Source: Paenibacillus sp. FSL K6-3182
GTDB taxonomy: Bacteria; Bacillota; Bacilli; Paenibacillales; Paenibacillaceae
DNA length: 64,000 nt
Assembly: GCF_037976325.1 (NCBI RefSeq)
Contig: NZ_CP150265.1
Span: 1,319,501 to 1,383,500 of the forward strand
Reading direction: 5' to 3'
Part shown: positions 43,306 through 54,206 of the stretch, piece after piece
Position numbering within the stretch: position 1 is the stretch's first letter
Layout of the letters: each line of letters opens with the position of its first letter
Translations under genes and position numbers: made by a program
Notes under the pieces: model-generated
The model's input: the letters and a program-made list of their open reading frames with translations, nothing else
Databases searched by the model: none
Told to the model about the DNA's origin: nothing

Positions 43306-43328
43306 AGAGAAAACGGGAGTGGATCATA

Positions 43329-44495
43329 TTGAAAAATACACTAATTGCTTTTATGAAACGACCAACGACTATCGTTGGTATATTTACGGCAATCATGTTC
43401 CAGGTTATTTTTTCGGTCATTTGGATGACAGGTTATAACGGTGTTACGGACCGCGTACAAAATTTGCATATTGCTATTGTCAATGAAGATGAACAGATGG
43501 GACAGAAGATTGCTGGCAACCTTGTTCAGAACTTGCCTTTTAACATGAGTGAAATCAGCAGCATTGATGAGGCGAAGCAGCAGCTGAATGAGCGTGAGCT
43601 GCAGATGGTCGTATGGATACCGGCGGATTTCTCTCAAAAGGCTTCAGCAGCCGATGGTACAGCCTCCATTCAATATGTAATAAACGAATCAAATCCAGCA
43701 CTGATTAAAAGTATTATGAGTGGTGCAGCCGGACAAATAACAGCAGAAGTAAATAAGCAGGCCGTATCGGGCGGCATTCAAACCGTACTTGGCAACATGC
43801 AGCTGCCAGCAGAGCAAGCTGGAGCAGCGGCACAAGGATTGTCAGAGCGGGTTAAATCTGAAATTCAGTCAACGAACGTGATACAAGGAATGAACAATCA
43901 AATGGTTCCGATGATGCTGGTGCTTGCTTCTTATGTCGGCGCGATGATCATGGGTATGAACTTTGAGCAATCTTCCCTTTCACTAGGAGCAACAACAAGC
44001 AGATGGAAACGTTTCGGCGCAAGAAGCGTAATTAATGTAGGAGCAGGTGTCATTGTTTCGTTAGTAGGTTCTTCCTTGCTTGCTGCATTTGGCGGTCAGA
44101 TGGAACAAGGATTCCTTCATATTTGGCTGTTCCAGCTGATGTTCGTATTAACATTTATATTCGTTTCGCAAATGTTTATTTACCTGTTTGGTTTAAGCGG
44201 CATGCTGTTCAATATTATTTTATTATCGGCACAGCTTGTTACCTCTGGTGCGATCGTACCGCGTGAATTGTTATCCGACTTTTACGTCAAGCTTGGTGAT
44301 ATTCTTCCAGCAACGTATGCAGTTGAAGGTACGATGAATATTTTGTTCGGCGGCCCAGCTGCTACAGCTGACTCTTTGTCACTGAGCGTTATTGCTGTCG
44401 TTGCCTTTGCAGTTAGCGTAGTTGCGGTTGCGCTGAAGCGCCAAGCCGCTCCTGTAGTGCAGCCTACAGCAGTTATTGCAGGGCAAAAACGATAA
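43329..44495 (+). CDS. YhgE/Pip-like ABC-2-type membrane protein
   Basis: A 388-residue membrane protein. One helix (about 14-36) precedes an extracellular domain of 170 residues (HIAIVNEDEQMGQKIAGNLVQNL, VVWIPADFSQKA), then five or six helices near the C-terminus. This layout fits the YhgE/Pip or SNG1-like group within ABC-2-type transporters. It has no ATPase partner in the window. TTG at 43329 is used, with GGGAGTGGA about 9 bases upstream. Regulation by the TetR-type repressor next door is likely, which often means drug or lipid response. Confidence 0.75.
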   Translation: MKNTLIAFMKRPTTIVGIFTAIMFQVIFSVIWMTGYNGVTDRVQNLHIAIVNEDEQMGQKIAGNLVQNLPFNMSEISSIDEAKQQLNERELQMVVWIPADFSQKASAADGTASIQYVINESNPALIKSIMSGAAGQITAEVNKQAVSGGIQTVLGNMQLPAEQAGAAAQGLSERVKSEIQSTNVIQGMNNQMVPMMLVLASYVGAMIMGMNFEQSSLSLGATTSRWKRFGARSVINVGAGVIVSLVGSSLLAAFGGQMEQGFLHIWLFQLMFVLTFIFVSQMFIYLFGLSGMLFNIILLSAQLVTSGAIVPRELLSDFYVKLGDILPATYAVEGTMNILFGGPAATADSLSLSVIAVVAFAVSVVAVALKRQAAPVVQPTAVIAGQKR

Positions 44496-44564
44496 TTCAA
44501 ATGCAGTTTGCTGTTGGTTTAGTGTGGTTCAAAATAAAAGATATTGTTTTTATGGGGGCCCGTC

Positions 44565-45158
44565 ATGACAACAGGAGATGCGGATATTAAAATTAGAATA
44601 TTGTCAGCTGCCAAAAAGCTGTTTGCGGAAAACGGCTTCGATAAAACGACCGTTAGGCAAATATGCGAAGAGGCTGGAGCTAATGTTGCGCTCGTCTCGT
44701 ATCATTTTGGCGGGAAAGAAAATATGTTTTATGCTTTATTTGATCATTATTTTCCAAACAATCAAATTGCCGAGCTAGACCCCATGCAGATAGATCCGGT
44801 AGAGGGTGTTAGACTTATTGTTCGTGAGGTAACTAATTTCCGCTACAGCGACTATCAATTAATTAACATTATTCAGCAAGAAGTTATCATGAACACGGAT
44901 CGAATTGAGAAGATACGCAAGCATGTGATGCCGATGTGGGGAAAGCTCAGATACTGGCTTAAAGAGGGCAATGAGCAAGGTTTATTTCAATTCAACTCCT
45001 TAGATAACACCTTGTTTTCCATTATCGGAACGTTGCTCTTTCATCGGAATAGCCAATATTGGGCTATCTTGCATGAAGAAGAGCGTTCATCACAGGAAGC
45101 GATCGTCGAGGATTTAACCTTATTTATTTTGGGTGGATTGTACTATAGAGGCGAATAG
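44565..45158 (+). CDS. TetR-family transcriptional regulator
   Basis: A 197-residue repressor. The N-terminal helix-turn-helix is KIRILSAAKKLFAENGFDKTTVRQICEEAGANVALVSYHFGGKE, the classic TetR domain; the rest is a helical ligand-binding and dimer domain with no family name I can assign. ATG at 44565 is used, since GGGGG lies upstream within 10 bases; a longer frame from 44544 is less likely. It follows the YhgE-like gene and probably controls it through the palindrome at 43273-43305. A terminator follows the stop. Confidence 0.9.
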   Translation: MTTGDADIKIRILSAAKKLFAENGFDKTTVRQICEEAGANVALVSYHFGGKENMFYALFDHYFPNNQIAELDPMQIDPVEGVRLIVREVTNFRYSDYQLINIIQQEVIMNTDRIEKIRKHVMPMWGKLRYWLKEGNEQGLFQFNSLDNTLFSIIGTLLFHRNSQYWAILHEEERSSQEAIVEDLTLFILGGLYYRGE

Positions 45159-45170
45159 CTGAAACCATGA

Positions 45171-45209
45171 AATACCGTGCGCGAGAAATCGCCGTACGGT
45201 ATTTTTTTT
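45171..45209 (+). terminator. Terminator after the tetR gene
   Basis: AATACCGT (45171-45178) pairs with ACGGTATT (45196-45203), followed by TTTTTTG. Confidence 0.75.
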
Positions 45210-45346
45210 GTTACAGCCTTCTGCTATTCATAAACTACTGGTACAATTTAGGTGCAACGATTATGAAAGTTTGGAGTATCAAGCCTAATGCCCGTTTAAT
45301 ATAAAGCCAGCAGCTGCGGAGGCAGAATAGGAGCGAGATTATACAA

Positions 45347-47182
45347 ATGAAACGTGACCGGATACAGGAGATTTTGGAGAAGCATAGGAAAAAAGGGTTG
45401 ACGCTTCTTGCCTCAGGCGGCGAAACGCAGAAGCCAAGTTCGCAACTGTGGAATCAGTCCATTAATGAACAGCTCCTTGAAGAGATTAAAAGGGATGCCG
45501 ATCGCTTCATGCTTACCCCTGATCCCGAGCTCACTTACTCTCTATTTTGTGTTTATGGAGATACGGGAGAGCGCTTAGCTTATGAACGAGTATATTTTGA
45601 GAGGCGAAAAAGATTGAATTCGTATGTCATTATGGCGCTGCAGGAGCCGGAAAATGTAGACTACGAAGTTGCCGCTCTTAATATGATCTGGTCGGTTTGC
45701 AATGAGTTTACATGGTGTCTGCCTGCTCATTTTAATGAAGGATCAGACAGGCTGGACATCGATTTATTTTCGGCGGAGACTGGGTTTGCACTGAGTGAGA
45801 TAAAGTTGTTATTAGGTGACCGCTTGCCGGATTTGCTGCGAAGGCGTATAGAGGCTGAGGTAGAAAATCGCCTATTCCGTCCTTTTTTGGAGCAAGGCCC
45901 GTACGGGTGGGAGACAGCGGATCACAATTGGGCGGCTGTATGCGCGGGTTCGGTTGGGGCAGCGGCACTTTATCTCATTGATGATTCGTATAGACTGTCG
46001 CAAGTGCTGGAACGTGTGCTTCATTCGCTTGATTGTTATTTGAGTGGATTTGGCGATGACGGCGCGTGTGCGGAAGGTTATTTATATTGGCAGTATGGTT
46101 TCGGGTATTATGTGTATTTTGCTCAGATATTAAAAAGGGCAACTGATGGAGAAATCAACTTATTTACTTCGAATAAGGTGAAGGAGATTGCACTTTTTCA
46201 GCAGAAATGTTTTACGGGAAGCAGCACGGTCGTTAACTTTAGTGATTCGCGTCCTGAAAGCGGTATATTCATGGGGCTCAGCTGCTCTCTGCATCAGGAG
46301 TTTGCAGAGGTCATTGTACCGGATGCGAGCCTTGGAGCGGAGTATGCTGCTGACCATTGCGGACGCTGGGCGCCGGCGATTCGTAATTTGATGTGGATAA
46401 AAGAAGAATGGATGGTGGCGACTGAAAGTAAAACGATCTGGCCTGCAGAGTCCTATTACTTATCTGATGTGCAGTGGCTTCTGTCTAGACATGCAAGCGA
46501 GAACGGAGGCAACTACAGCTTTGCGGCAAAAGGGGGCCATAATGAGGAGCCTCATAACCACAATGATGTGGGCCATTTCATCATACATGCTGATGGGCAA
46601 GCTTATTTAGCGGATTTGGGCAGCGGAAAATATACGGCGAAATATTTTGGCCCGGAACGGTATTCGATTTGGTGCAATGGCTCTCAGGGTCATTCGGTTC
46701 CTATTATAGACGGCTCTCATCAGCAAAATGGGACTGCGTTTCGAGCAGCTGTTATGGAAGCGTCAACAAATGCGAGTATGGATAGGTTTGCGCTGGAAAT
46801 CAGCTCGGCGTATGGCCATTCCAAGCTGGAGCGATTGGAGCGCCGATTCCTTTGGGAAAAGGAAAAGCTGCCGCGCCTGACGCTGACGGATGCGATTTGG
46901 ATGATGCCAAAGGGAGAAGAATCGGATGCTGAGCGGCAAGTTACAGAGCGGTTCATTTCGTTTCTTGTTCCTGAGCTGGCGGAGGAAGGTCGAGTGATTT
47001 TAACAGGACAACGCCAATTATTCATTAATTATGATCATCAGGTTTGGAAGCCGGTCGTTACCGCAAGGAGCGATATCGATCATTATGGCGTTGAGCGATT
47101 CTGGTATACGCTTGATTTTGAATGGAAAGCAGCAGTTATAGTGCCGTTGATTGCAAATTTTATTTTTCAATTTGAATCATAA
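45347..47182 (+). CDS. Heparinase II/III-like polysaccharide lyase
   Basis: A 611-residue protein with an N-terminal alpha/alpha-toroid region (residues about 60-320, with YGWETADHNWAAVCAGS) and a C-terminal heparinase II/III-like domain (about 375-530) marked by EEPHNHNDVGHFIIHADG and ADLGSGKYT. These lyases cut uronic-acid polysaccharides by beta-elimination. It has no signal peptide, so it probably acts on imported oligosaccharides in the cytoplasm. Next come a GH88 gene and a DUF2264 gene, which supports a role in uronate-containing glycans. AGGAGCG precedes the ATG. Confidence 0.85.
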   Translation: MKRDRIQEILEKHRKKGLTLLASGGETQKPSSQLWNQSINEQLLEEIKRDADRFMLTPDPELTYSLFCVYGDTGERLAYERVYFERRKRLNSYVIMALQEPENVDYEVAALNMIWSVCNEFTWCLPAHFNEGSDRLDIDLFSAETGFALSEIKLLLGDRLPDLLRRRIEAEVENRLFRPFLEQGPYGWETADHNWAAVCAGSVGAAALYLIDDSYRLSQVLERVLHSLDCYLSGFGDDGACAEGYLYWQYGFGYYVYFAQILKRATDGEINLFTSNKVKEIALFQQKCFTGSSTVVNFSDSRPESGIFMGLSCSLHQEFAEVIVPDASLGAEYAADHCGRWAPAIRNLMWIKEEWMVATESKTIWPAESYYLSDVQWLLSRHASENGGNYSFAAKGGHNEEPHNHNDVGHFIIHADGQAYLADLGSGKYTAKYFGPERYSIWCNGSQGHSVPIIDGSHQQNGTAFRAAVMEASTNASMDRFALEISSAYGHSKLERLERRFLWEKEKLPRLTLTDAIWMMPKGEESDAERQVTERFISFLVPELAEEGRVILTGQRQLFINYDHQVWKPVVTARSDIDHYGVERFWYTLDFEWKAAVIVPLIANFIFQFES

Positions 47183-47215
47183 CTACAATATTCGATGCGA
47201 GGAGCGAGTAAGGAT

Positions 47216-48346
47216 ATGGAGCAGATCAATTGGGCAAATGAAGCTTGGGCAAATGTACATGAGAAGGTTACGAGAACGAGCAATCGGATTGGTGCAAGAT
47301 TTCCGCATGCGAGCGTCGATGGAACGTATGTGCTGGAGGCGCCTCAGTGGTGGACAGCCGGTTTCTGGCCGGGCTTGTTATGGCTGCTGTACCGTGATTC
47401 AGAGTCGAAGGACGATCGATATAAAGATATTGCCGAAGCATGCGAGCAGCAATTGGATGAAGTATTGTTCGGATATGATTGCTTGGATCACGACATCGGC
47501 TTCATGTGGTCGCTAACGAGTGTAGCCCGCTATAAGCTGCTTGGTGAAGAGCAATCCCGTAGACGAGCGTTGTTAGCGGCTAGTGTACTCAGCGGAAGAT
47601 TTAATGTAAAAGGAAACTATATTAGAGCTTGGAACCCATGGGGTGAGGGTGATCGCAATGAGGGCTGGGCGATTATTGACTGCATGATGAACCTGCCTTT
47701 GCTCTACTGGGCGAGCGAGACAACGGGCGATCCAAGATTTAAGCATTTGGCGATGGAGCATGCGGATACGGTGCTAGAGCATTTTATACGGACGGATGGT
47801 TCGGTTAATCATATTGTAGTCTTTGACCCGCATACGGGTGAATTTGTAAGTGTGAACGGCGGACAAGGCTTTGCGCCAAACTCAGCGTGGTCGCGCGGAG
47901 CATCGTGGGCGATTTACGGGATGGCGCTCAGCTATCGTTATACGGGCGAGGCTCGGTACTTGGAGGCGGCGAAGCGGGTTGCCCATTTTTTCCTTGCGAA
48001 CTTGCCTGAGGATTCGGTACCGCATTGGGATTTCCGTCTGCCTTCAGGTGTAGAACGTTATCGCGACACGTCAGCTGGCGCTTGTGCAGCCTGCGGTTTG
48101 CTCGAAATCGCAAGAGCAGTTCCTGTAGAAGAATCGGAGCTATATCAAGCGGCTGGCGAGCGAATAATGCGCTCACTCTACGAAAATTACGGCGCTTGGG
48201 ATGATGAGGCGGAGGAAGGCTTGATTTTGCATGGGACAAGCCATTACCCAGAGCGGAGAAACATTGACGTGCCGCTTATTTATGGCGACTATTTCTTCGT
48301 AGAAGGTTTAGCACGATTAAGAGGGGATTCCTCGACGTTCTGGTAG
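47216..48346 (+). CDS. Glycoside hydrolase family 88 (unsaturated uronyl hydrolase)
   Basis: A 376-residue enzyme of the GH88/GH105 type, which removes the unsaturated uronic acid left by polysaccharide lyases. The (alpha/alpha)6 fold shows QWWTAGFWPGLLWLLY, CLDHDIGFMWSLTS with the catalytic-type Asp, RAWNPWGEGDRNEGWAIIDCMMNLPLL and SAWSRGASWAIYGMAL. The ATG at 47216 follows GAGGAGCGAG; an in-frame ATG at 47195 is possible. It works naturally after the heparinase-like lyase just upstream, 33 bases away. Confidence 0.9.
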   Translation: MEQINWANEAWANVHEKVTRTSNRIGARFPHASVDGTYVLEAPQWWTAGFWPGLLWLLYRDSESKDDRYKDIAEACEQQLDEVLFGYDCLDHDIGFMWSLTSVARYKLLGEEQSRRRALLAASVLSGRFNVKGNYIRAWNPWGEGDRNEGWAIIDCMMNLPLLYWASETTGDPRFKHLAMEHADTVLEHFIRTDGSVNHIVVFDPHTGEFVSVNGGQGFAPNSAWSRGASWAIYGMALSYRYTGEARYLEAAKRVAHFFLANLPEDSVPHWDFRLPSGVERYRDTSAGACAACGLLEIARAVPVEESELYQAAGERIMRSLYENYGAWDDEAEEGLILHGTSHYPERRNIDVPLIYGDYFFVEGLARLRGDSSTFW

Positions 48347-48362
48347 AGGAGAGGTAACGAAC

Positions 48363-49580
48363 ATGCAAATCGAAAGTGGATCACAGATAAACGAAATGCT
48401 TCCTGTGCGCAAATACTGGCTGGAGCAGATGCTCGCTATTGGCGAACCTGTGCTTAGCGCCCTTGCGGAGCGCCGTCTTAAAGAGAAGATGCCTATAGAA
48501 ATCGCAATAACTGCTGGAGAGACTGATGATGAGAAAGCTGCCGCTGAACTTAAAGCTGACCGAGCGAAATTCACGCATTTGGAAGCGTTAGGACGCCTTT
48601 TATCCGGTATGGCTCCATGGCTTGAGAATCAGCACATTAATGGACACGAAGAGGAGCTGCGAGTTCGTTATGCCGCGCTTGCTCGTGAAGCAGTGGATGC
48701 GGGCACTGATCCAGCATCGCCAGACTATATGAACTTCAGCGATGGTTACCAGCCGATTGTCGACGCTGCTTTTTTGGCGCTTGCGATATTGCGTGCCCCG
48801 ATAGAGCTTGGTGAAAAGCTGGAGCAGCGTGTGAAAGCAAATGTAATTACGGCGCTGAAGCAAACGAGGTCGAGAAAGCCAGTCTTCTCGAATTGGCTGC
48901 TGTTTGCAGCAACGATTGAAGCGGCGCTGCTTAAGCTGGGTGAGCTTGACTGGGACCCGATGCGGATCGATTACGCGTTGAAGCAGCATGAGCAGTGGTA
49001 TTTGGGTGACGGCGCATATAGTGATGGTCCAGATTTTCACTGGGATTACTATAACAGCTTCGTTATTCAGCCTATGCTGGTCGATGTGCTTGCCGCAGCA
49101 GGTGATGAGCACGAGGAATGGCGAGCCATGCAGAGTGCTGTTGCGAGCCGTTCACGGCGTTACGCAGAAGTGCTTGAGCGGCTAATTGGAACGGATGGAA
49201 CATACCCGCCAATTGGACGTTCACTTGCCTATCGTTTCGGAGCCTTTCAAAGCCTAGCTCAGCATGCTCTAAATGATGATTTGCCTGCGTCCGTCACAGC
49301 ACCTCAGGTACGCTGTGCGCTAACCGCAGCGATTCGTAGAACGCTTGAAGTGCGAGGCAATTTTACAGCGGATGGATGGCTTACAATCGGCTTCTGCGGA
49401 CATCAGCGAGATATTGGCGAGCGGTACATCTCCACGGGAAGCCTCTATTTATGCGCTGCGGTGTTCTTGCCGCTTGGCCTAGCAAACGAGCATCCATTTT
49501 GGAGTGGAGCGGACGAGGCTTGGACTTCTAAAAAGGCGTGGTCAGGACAGGCTTTTGGCATCGATGCGGCTTTGAAGTGA
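48363..49580 (+). CDS. DUF2264-family protein
   Basis: A 405-residue protein of the DUF2264 family, which is common in polysaccharide utilisation loci but of unproven function. The DHLEALGRLLSGMAPWLE-type block (here THLEALGRLLSGMAPWLE), GAYSDGPDFHWDYYNSFVIQP and GTYPPIGRSLAYRFGAFQ are typical, and the fold is predicted as an alpha/alpha barrel. No signal peptide. It follows the GH88 gene by 16 bases, behind GAGAGGTAACG. A role in breaking down the same glycan is inferred from position. Confidence 0.85.
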   Translation: MQIESGSQINEMLPVRKYWLEQMLAIGEPVLSALAERRLKEKMPIEIAITAGETDDEKAAAELKADRAKFTHLEALGRLLSGMAPWLENQHINGHEEELRVRYAALAREAVDAGTDPASPDYMNFSDGYQPIVDAAFLALAILRAPIELGEKLEQRVKANVITALKQTRSRKPVFSNWLLFAATIEAALLKLGELDWDPMRIDYALKQHEQWYLGDGAYSDGPDFHWDYYNSFVIQPMLVDVLAAAGDEHEEWRAMQSAVASRSRRYAEVLERLIGTDGTYPPIGRSLAYRFGAFQSLAQHALNDDLPASVTAPQVRCALTAAIRRTLEVRGNFTADGWLTIGFCGHQRDIGERYISTGSLYLCAAVFLPLGLANEHPFWSGADEAWTSKKAWSGQAFGIDAALK

Positions 49581-49783
49581 ATTTCTACTGATCCTGAGGT
49601 CGTTTTAAAAAGAGCAAACGGTCGTATTTCTGTGGGGAAGCGATTTGAGCATTATCGTATTCTCAAGATATAGTTGGCGCATAATAATAGCTTGAGCGAA
49701 TGACAATGGACGGGCCAATCCGCGTAAAAAAGATTTAGTTCCTTCTGCCTAGTGTAAATAAACGGAAAAATGAAACCAAGCAC

Positions 49784-49812
49784 TTGAAATTAATAACGAA
49801 AATGAGTATGAT
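49784..49812 (+). promoter_or_regulatory. Sigma-A promoter of groESL
   Basis: TTGAAA (49784-49789), a 17-base spacer and TATGAT (49807-49812) form a near-consensus promoter. The CIRCE operator begins 12 bases downstream, the usual layout. Confidence 0.85.
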
Positions 49813-49823
49813 AAAAATAGTTG

Positions 49824-49850
49824 TTAGCACTTGAAGGTTTCGAGTGCTAA
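49824..49850. promoter_or_regulatory. CIRCE operator (HrcA binding site)
   Basis: TTAGCACTT-N9-GAGTGCTAA matches the CIRCE inverted repeat TTAGCACTC-N9-GAGTGCTAA with one change. It places groESL under HrcA heat-shock control. Confidence 0.97.
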
Positions 49851-49893
49851 CGAGAATATAAGCAGCGACAAATTTTGAAGGAGGCTATTTTCA

Positions 49894-50175
49894 ATGATCA
49901 GACCTTTGGGTGAACGCGTATTGATCGAAGCAATCGCGAAAGAAGAAACAACCGCTAGCGGTATCGTATTGCCGGATTCGGCGAAAGAAAAGCCGCAAGA
50001 AGGCAAAGTGATTGCAGTTGGAAGCGGCACGCTGAAAGATGGTGTTCGTATTGCTCTTGAAGTTAAAGAAGGCGACCGCGTTCTTTTCTCCAAATATGCA
50101 GGCACTGAAATCAAATACGAAGGCAAAGAGTATTTGATTATGAAAGAAAGCGAAATTCACGCGATTTTTGAATAA
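49894..50175 (+). CDS. groES: Co-chaperonin GroES
   Basis: The 93-residue lid of the GroEL chaperonin. It starts [13 protein letters not shown], has the mobile loop region ([22 protein letters not shown]) and the [21 protein letters not shown] end. ATG behind GAAGGAGG. First gene of the heat-inducible groESL operon, 78 bases before groEL. Confidence 0.98.
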   Translation: MIRPLGERVLIEAIAKEETTASGIVLPDSAKEKPQEGKVIAVGSGTLKDGVRIALEVKEGDRVLFSKYAGTEIKYEGKEYLIMKESEIHAIFE

Positions 50176-50211
50176 CAACCCGCTTAGGGTCACATAGAAG
50201 GCAACACATAA

Positions 50212-51888
<1,677 letters not shown>

Positions 51889-52205
51889 TAAGGGGGATAA
51901 ACCCTTATGCATCAAGGGTTTTCGTCAGTGAAAATCCTGTTTATCAATATCTATATAACTTTGAGACCTTCCAGATTATTCTGGGAGGTCTTTTAGCGTT
52001 TGGCGAAATTCAACGTGAATAAGGATATTGGAGGAGAGGGAGGTAATCGCTGCCAAAGGGGGCATCTGACGATGTGAATATTAAAGCCAATTTACAAAAT
52101 GACAATAATGTAACATAGGAACCCTTAATTGTTAGGGGAATCGATGGTTGTTTGCCTCTCTGTCTTTTAAGATATAAGAAATAAAGGCAGAGGAGGTGGA
52201 GTGAA
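51889..52205. other. Intergenic region after groEL
   Basis: About 320 bases without a gene. A small hairpin AAACCCTT/AAGGGTTT (51899-51921) is followed by a proper terminator (51964-51994). I see no further gene, only a good ribosome site (GAGGAGGTGG) just before the next start. Confidence 0.6.
51964..51994 (+). terminator. Terminator of groESL
   Basis: AGACCTTCCAGA (51964-51975) pairs with TCTGGGAGGTCT (51980-51991) with one mismatch, followed by TTTT. Confidence 0.75.
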
Positions 52206-52820
52206 ATGAATTTTTTAGAAGAAAATATTAATTTATTTAGAATGGTTAATGACCTAGGGAAACAATATCCTTACTTAAATCCTGCTATGGTTTTCATTGC
52301 GGAGTTTATGGTGTATTTCTTGGTTTTAGGTGTTATCTTCATTTGGTTTACTCGAAATAAACAGAGTAGAATGATGATTGTTTGTGCTACCATTACTTTT
52401 GTATTTGCTGAAATTATTGGGAAAATAGCAGGCAAATTTCATTCGAATAATCAACCATTTGCTGAGTTGGCAAATGTTAATAAATTAATTGAAAAAGCCG
52501 TTGATAATTCTTTTCCAAGCGATCATACAATATTGTTCTTTTCATTTTGTGTATCCTTTTGGTTATTTAGAAAAGGCTGGTGGTTTTTATGGGTTATACT
52601 AGCTTTCCTTGTTGGTATTTCTCGTATTTGGGTCGGTGTCCACTATCCAGCAGATATCCTAGTAGGAGCTATTATAAGCATCATTTCAAGCTCAATTGTT
52701 TACCTTGTTGTTCCTAAGTTAAGCTTGACTCGGAAATTGCTAGGGGGCTATGCGAAATGCGAAGAATTGCTTCTATCTCCATTAACAAAATCGAAAGGGA
52801 ATAGATCAAAGGATTATTAA
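52206..52820 (+). CDS. PAP2-family phosphatase (BcrC-like undecaprenyl-diphosphatase)
   Basis: A 204-residue membrane phosphatase with five to six helices. The PAP2 motifs are visible: FHSNNQPF for the first, NSFPSDHTILFF for the second (PSDH) and SRIWVGVHYPADILVG for the third with the catalytic His. The Lys-x6-RP motif is weak here, with Gln-Pro in place of Arg-Pro. This set fits BcrC/YwoA, which recycles undecaprenyl diphosphate for cell-wall synthesis and gives low-level bacitracin tolerance. The gene is visibly more AT-rich than groEL next to it. ATG behind GAGGAGGTGGAG. Confidence 0.85.
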   Translation: MNFLEENINLFRMVNDLGKQYPYLNPAMVFIAEFMVYFLVLGVIFIWFTRNKQSRMMIVCATITFVFAEIIGKIAGKFHSNNQPFAELANVNKLIEKAVDNSFPSDHTILFFSFCVSFWLFRKGWWFLWVILAFLVGISRIWVGVHYPADILVGAIISIISSSIVYLVVPKLSLTRKLLGGYAKCEELLLSPLTKSKGNRSKDY

Positions 52821-52936
52821 GAGGAAATAAAGCACATAGAAAAAGATAATAGATCCTGTCGGTTATCAGGAAGAGAAGCCTGTAGCAGGAAGAGTTTCCT
52901 TGAGTGTAAACACCGTTTGACCACATCGTGTAAAAA

Positions 52937-52992
52937 AATGAGAGACCTTTCAAGAGTTCATTGAACTTTTGGGAGGTCTCTCATTATTTTTG
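52937..52992 (+). terminator. Terminator after the PAP2 gene
   Basis: AATGAGAGACCT pairs with AGGTCTCTCATT around a second inner stem, followed by ATTTTTG. Confidence 0.8.
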
Positions 52993-53033
52993 ATAAATAC
53001 CTTAATCTAATTCTTGATCTAAAAAAGGTATTA

Positions 53034-53144
53034 CTAAACGACGTACTTCATCTGTTGACTGAAGATCATGACACCATCAACGCCGTAATATTCCACTAAT
53101 TTGAGTCCCGTTGCGCGGTCAGGAATATCATGAGCGGCAAGATG
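53034..53144 (-). pseudogene. Possible C-terminal gene remnant
   Basis: On the minus strand about 36 codons read HLAAHDIPDRATGLKLVEYY, then GVDGVMIFSQQMKYVV and a stop. The composition is that of a real protein end, but a stop lies just upstream in the same frame and no start or ribosome site is seen. It may be what is left of a lost gene. I do not recognise the family. Confidence 0.35.
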
Positions 53145-53355
53145 TTTTTATTGATATCAGTATGGATAGATTTCTTTCAAAATAGTGAGTCATGCTGATG
53201 CACAAATCATTATGATTTAAGCATCTCTCAGTATTAGCTTATACCACGCATCTCCCTTCATTCGTAATCAAAGATTATGCTTCGTATTGCCCATTCCATA
53301 ACCATTTGATCAGCGAAGCAATTGAAATGAATGCCGTATGTATTTATCAGCCTAT

Positions 53356-53397
53356 TGAAAAAAATAAAGCCAAAGATAGAACTGTCGTTCTATCTTT
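53356..53397 (-). terminator. Terminator of the GntR regulator gene
   Basis: On the minus strand AAAGATAGAAC pairs with GTTCTATCTTT (arms 53387-53397 and 53372-53382), followed by GGCTTTATTTTTTT. Confidence 0.8.
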
Positions 53398-53416
53398 GAC
53401 TCTATATTGAACAGAA

Positions 53417-54133
53417 TTAATCTTGAATGGCTCCACGTTTCAGTACATTCTCGACTTTATGTAAATGAGCTTGAATTAACTGGCTGGCAAGCTCGCTATT
53501 TTGAGCTAATATTGCATCATATATGGATTGATGCTCTTTTAAGAGAAGTGTGGAAGAGGACTTGTCTTCGAAAAACCACAGCTGACGAGTTTTCCCCATA
53601 GTTTCGGTTAGCTTACTAGTAAGTGAACTCATTAATGTATTAAGCAGTTTATTATGTGAGGCAGCTGCTATAGCTAGATGAAATTCGATATCCGCATGTT
53701 CACTCATTTGCGTATTATTCATTTTAAGCGCTTGCTCCATTTGTTCAATAATTTGCTTTAACTTCTCGAGATCCTTATCGTTTCGACGCTCGGCCGCGAA
53801 TGCAGCACTGCCGCTTTCAAGCCAAATACGAACTTCCAGTATCTCTTTTACATTTTCCGATTCCTCGAATGGATCACGCGAGTTACTTTGCGAGGTAGGC
53901 AATACTTTATTGATGAAGGTACCTCCGCCATGCTTTACATCTATCCAGCCTGTAGCCTTTAATGCGCTCAATGCTTCACGAATTGTGGAGCGACCTACTC
54001 CAAAGGAGGTACTCAAATCAACTACGGACGGTAGTTTTTGACCAGGTTGTAAGAGACCTTCCTCAATTTGTGAAAGAATGGCTCTTCGTACAATCTCATG
54101 TCCTTTTTCAGTTTCTACCTTTATCGGCTGCAT
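53417..54133 (-). CDS. GntR/FadR-family regulator (LutR/LldR-like)
   Basis: A 238-residue repressor-type protein. The N-terminal winged HTH (about residues 10-75, PSVVDLSTSFGVGRSTIREALSALKATGWI) is of GntR type and the C-terminal helical FCD domain is of the FadR branch. It diverges from the glcD-like gene. The palindrome GTCATCAGATGAC lies between them and matches my memory of the LutR site TCATC-N-GATGA in B. subtilis, so control of lactate or glycolate oxidation is likely. The ATG at 54133 has GGGAGG 11 bases upstream; the ATG at 54160 has none. Confidence 0.87.
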   Translation of the reverse strand: MQPIKVETEKGHEIVRRAILSQIEEGLLQPGQKLPSVVDLSTSFGVGRSTIREALSALKATGWIDVKHGGGTFINKVLPTSQSNSRDPFEESENVKEILEVRIWLESGSAAFAAERRNDKDLEKLKQIIEQMEQALKMNNTQMSEHADIEFHLAIAAASHNKLLNTLMSSLTSKLTETMGKTRQLWFFEDKSSSTLLLKEHQSIYDAILAQNSELASQLIQAHLHKVENVLKRGAIQD

Positions 54134-54206
54134 AAAGCTTTTAACCTCCCGAAAATACAACTATAGACAATACTGTACAACTTTATTACACTATAATCAA
54201 CATAAA

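Larger units (their letters stand above)
52821..53416. other. Intergenic region with terminator and possible gene remnants
   Basis: About 600 bases with no intact gene. It holds a terminator for the PAP2 gene (52937-52992), a short coding-like fragment on the minus strand (53034-53144), and a terminator for the GntR gene (53356-53397). An open stretch around 53240-53410 on the plus strand (KDYASYCPFHNHLISEAIEMNAVC) also looks coding but has no start or known family. Confidence 0.5.
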
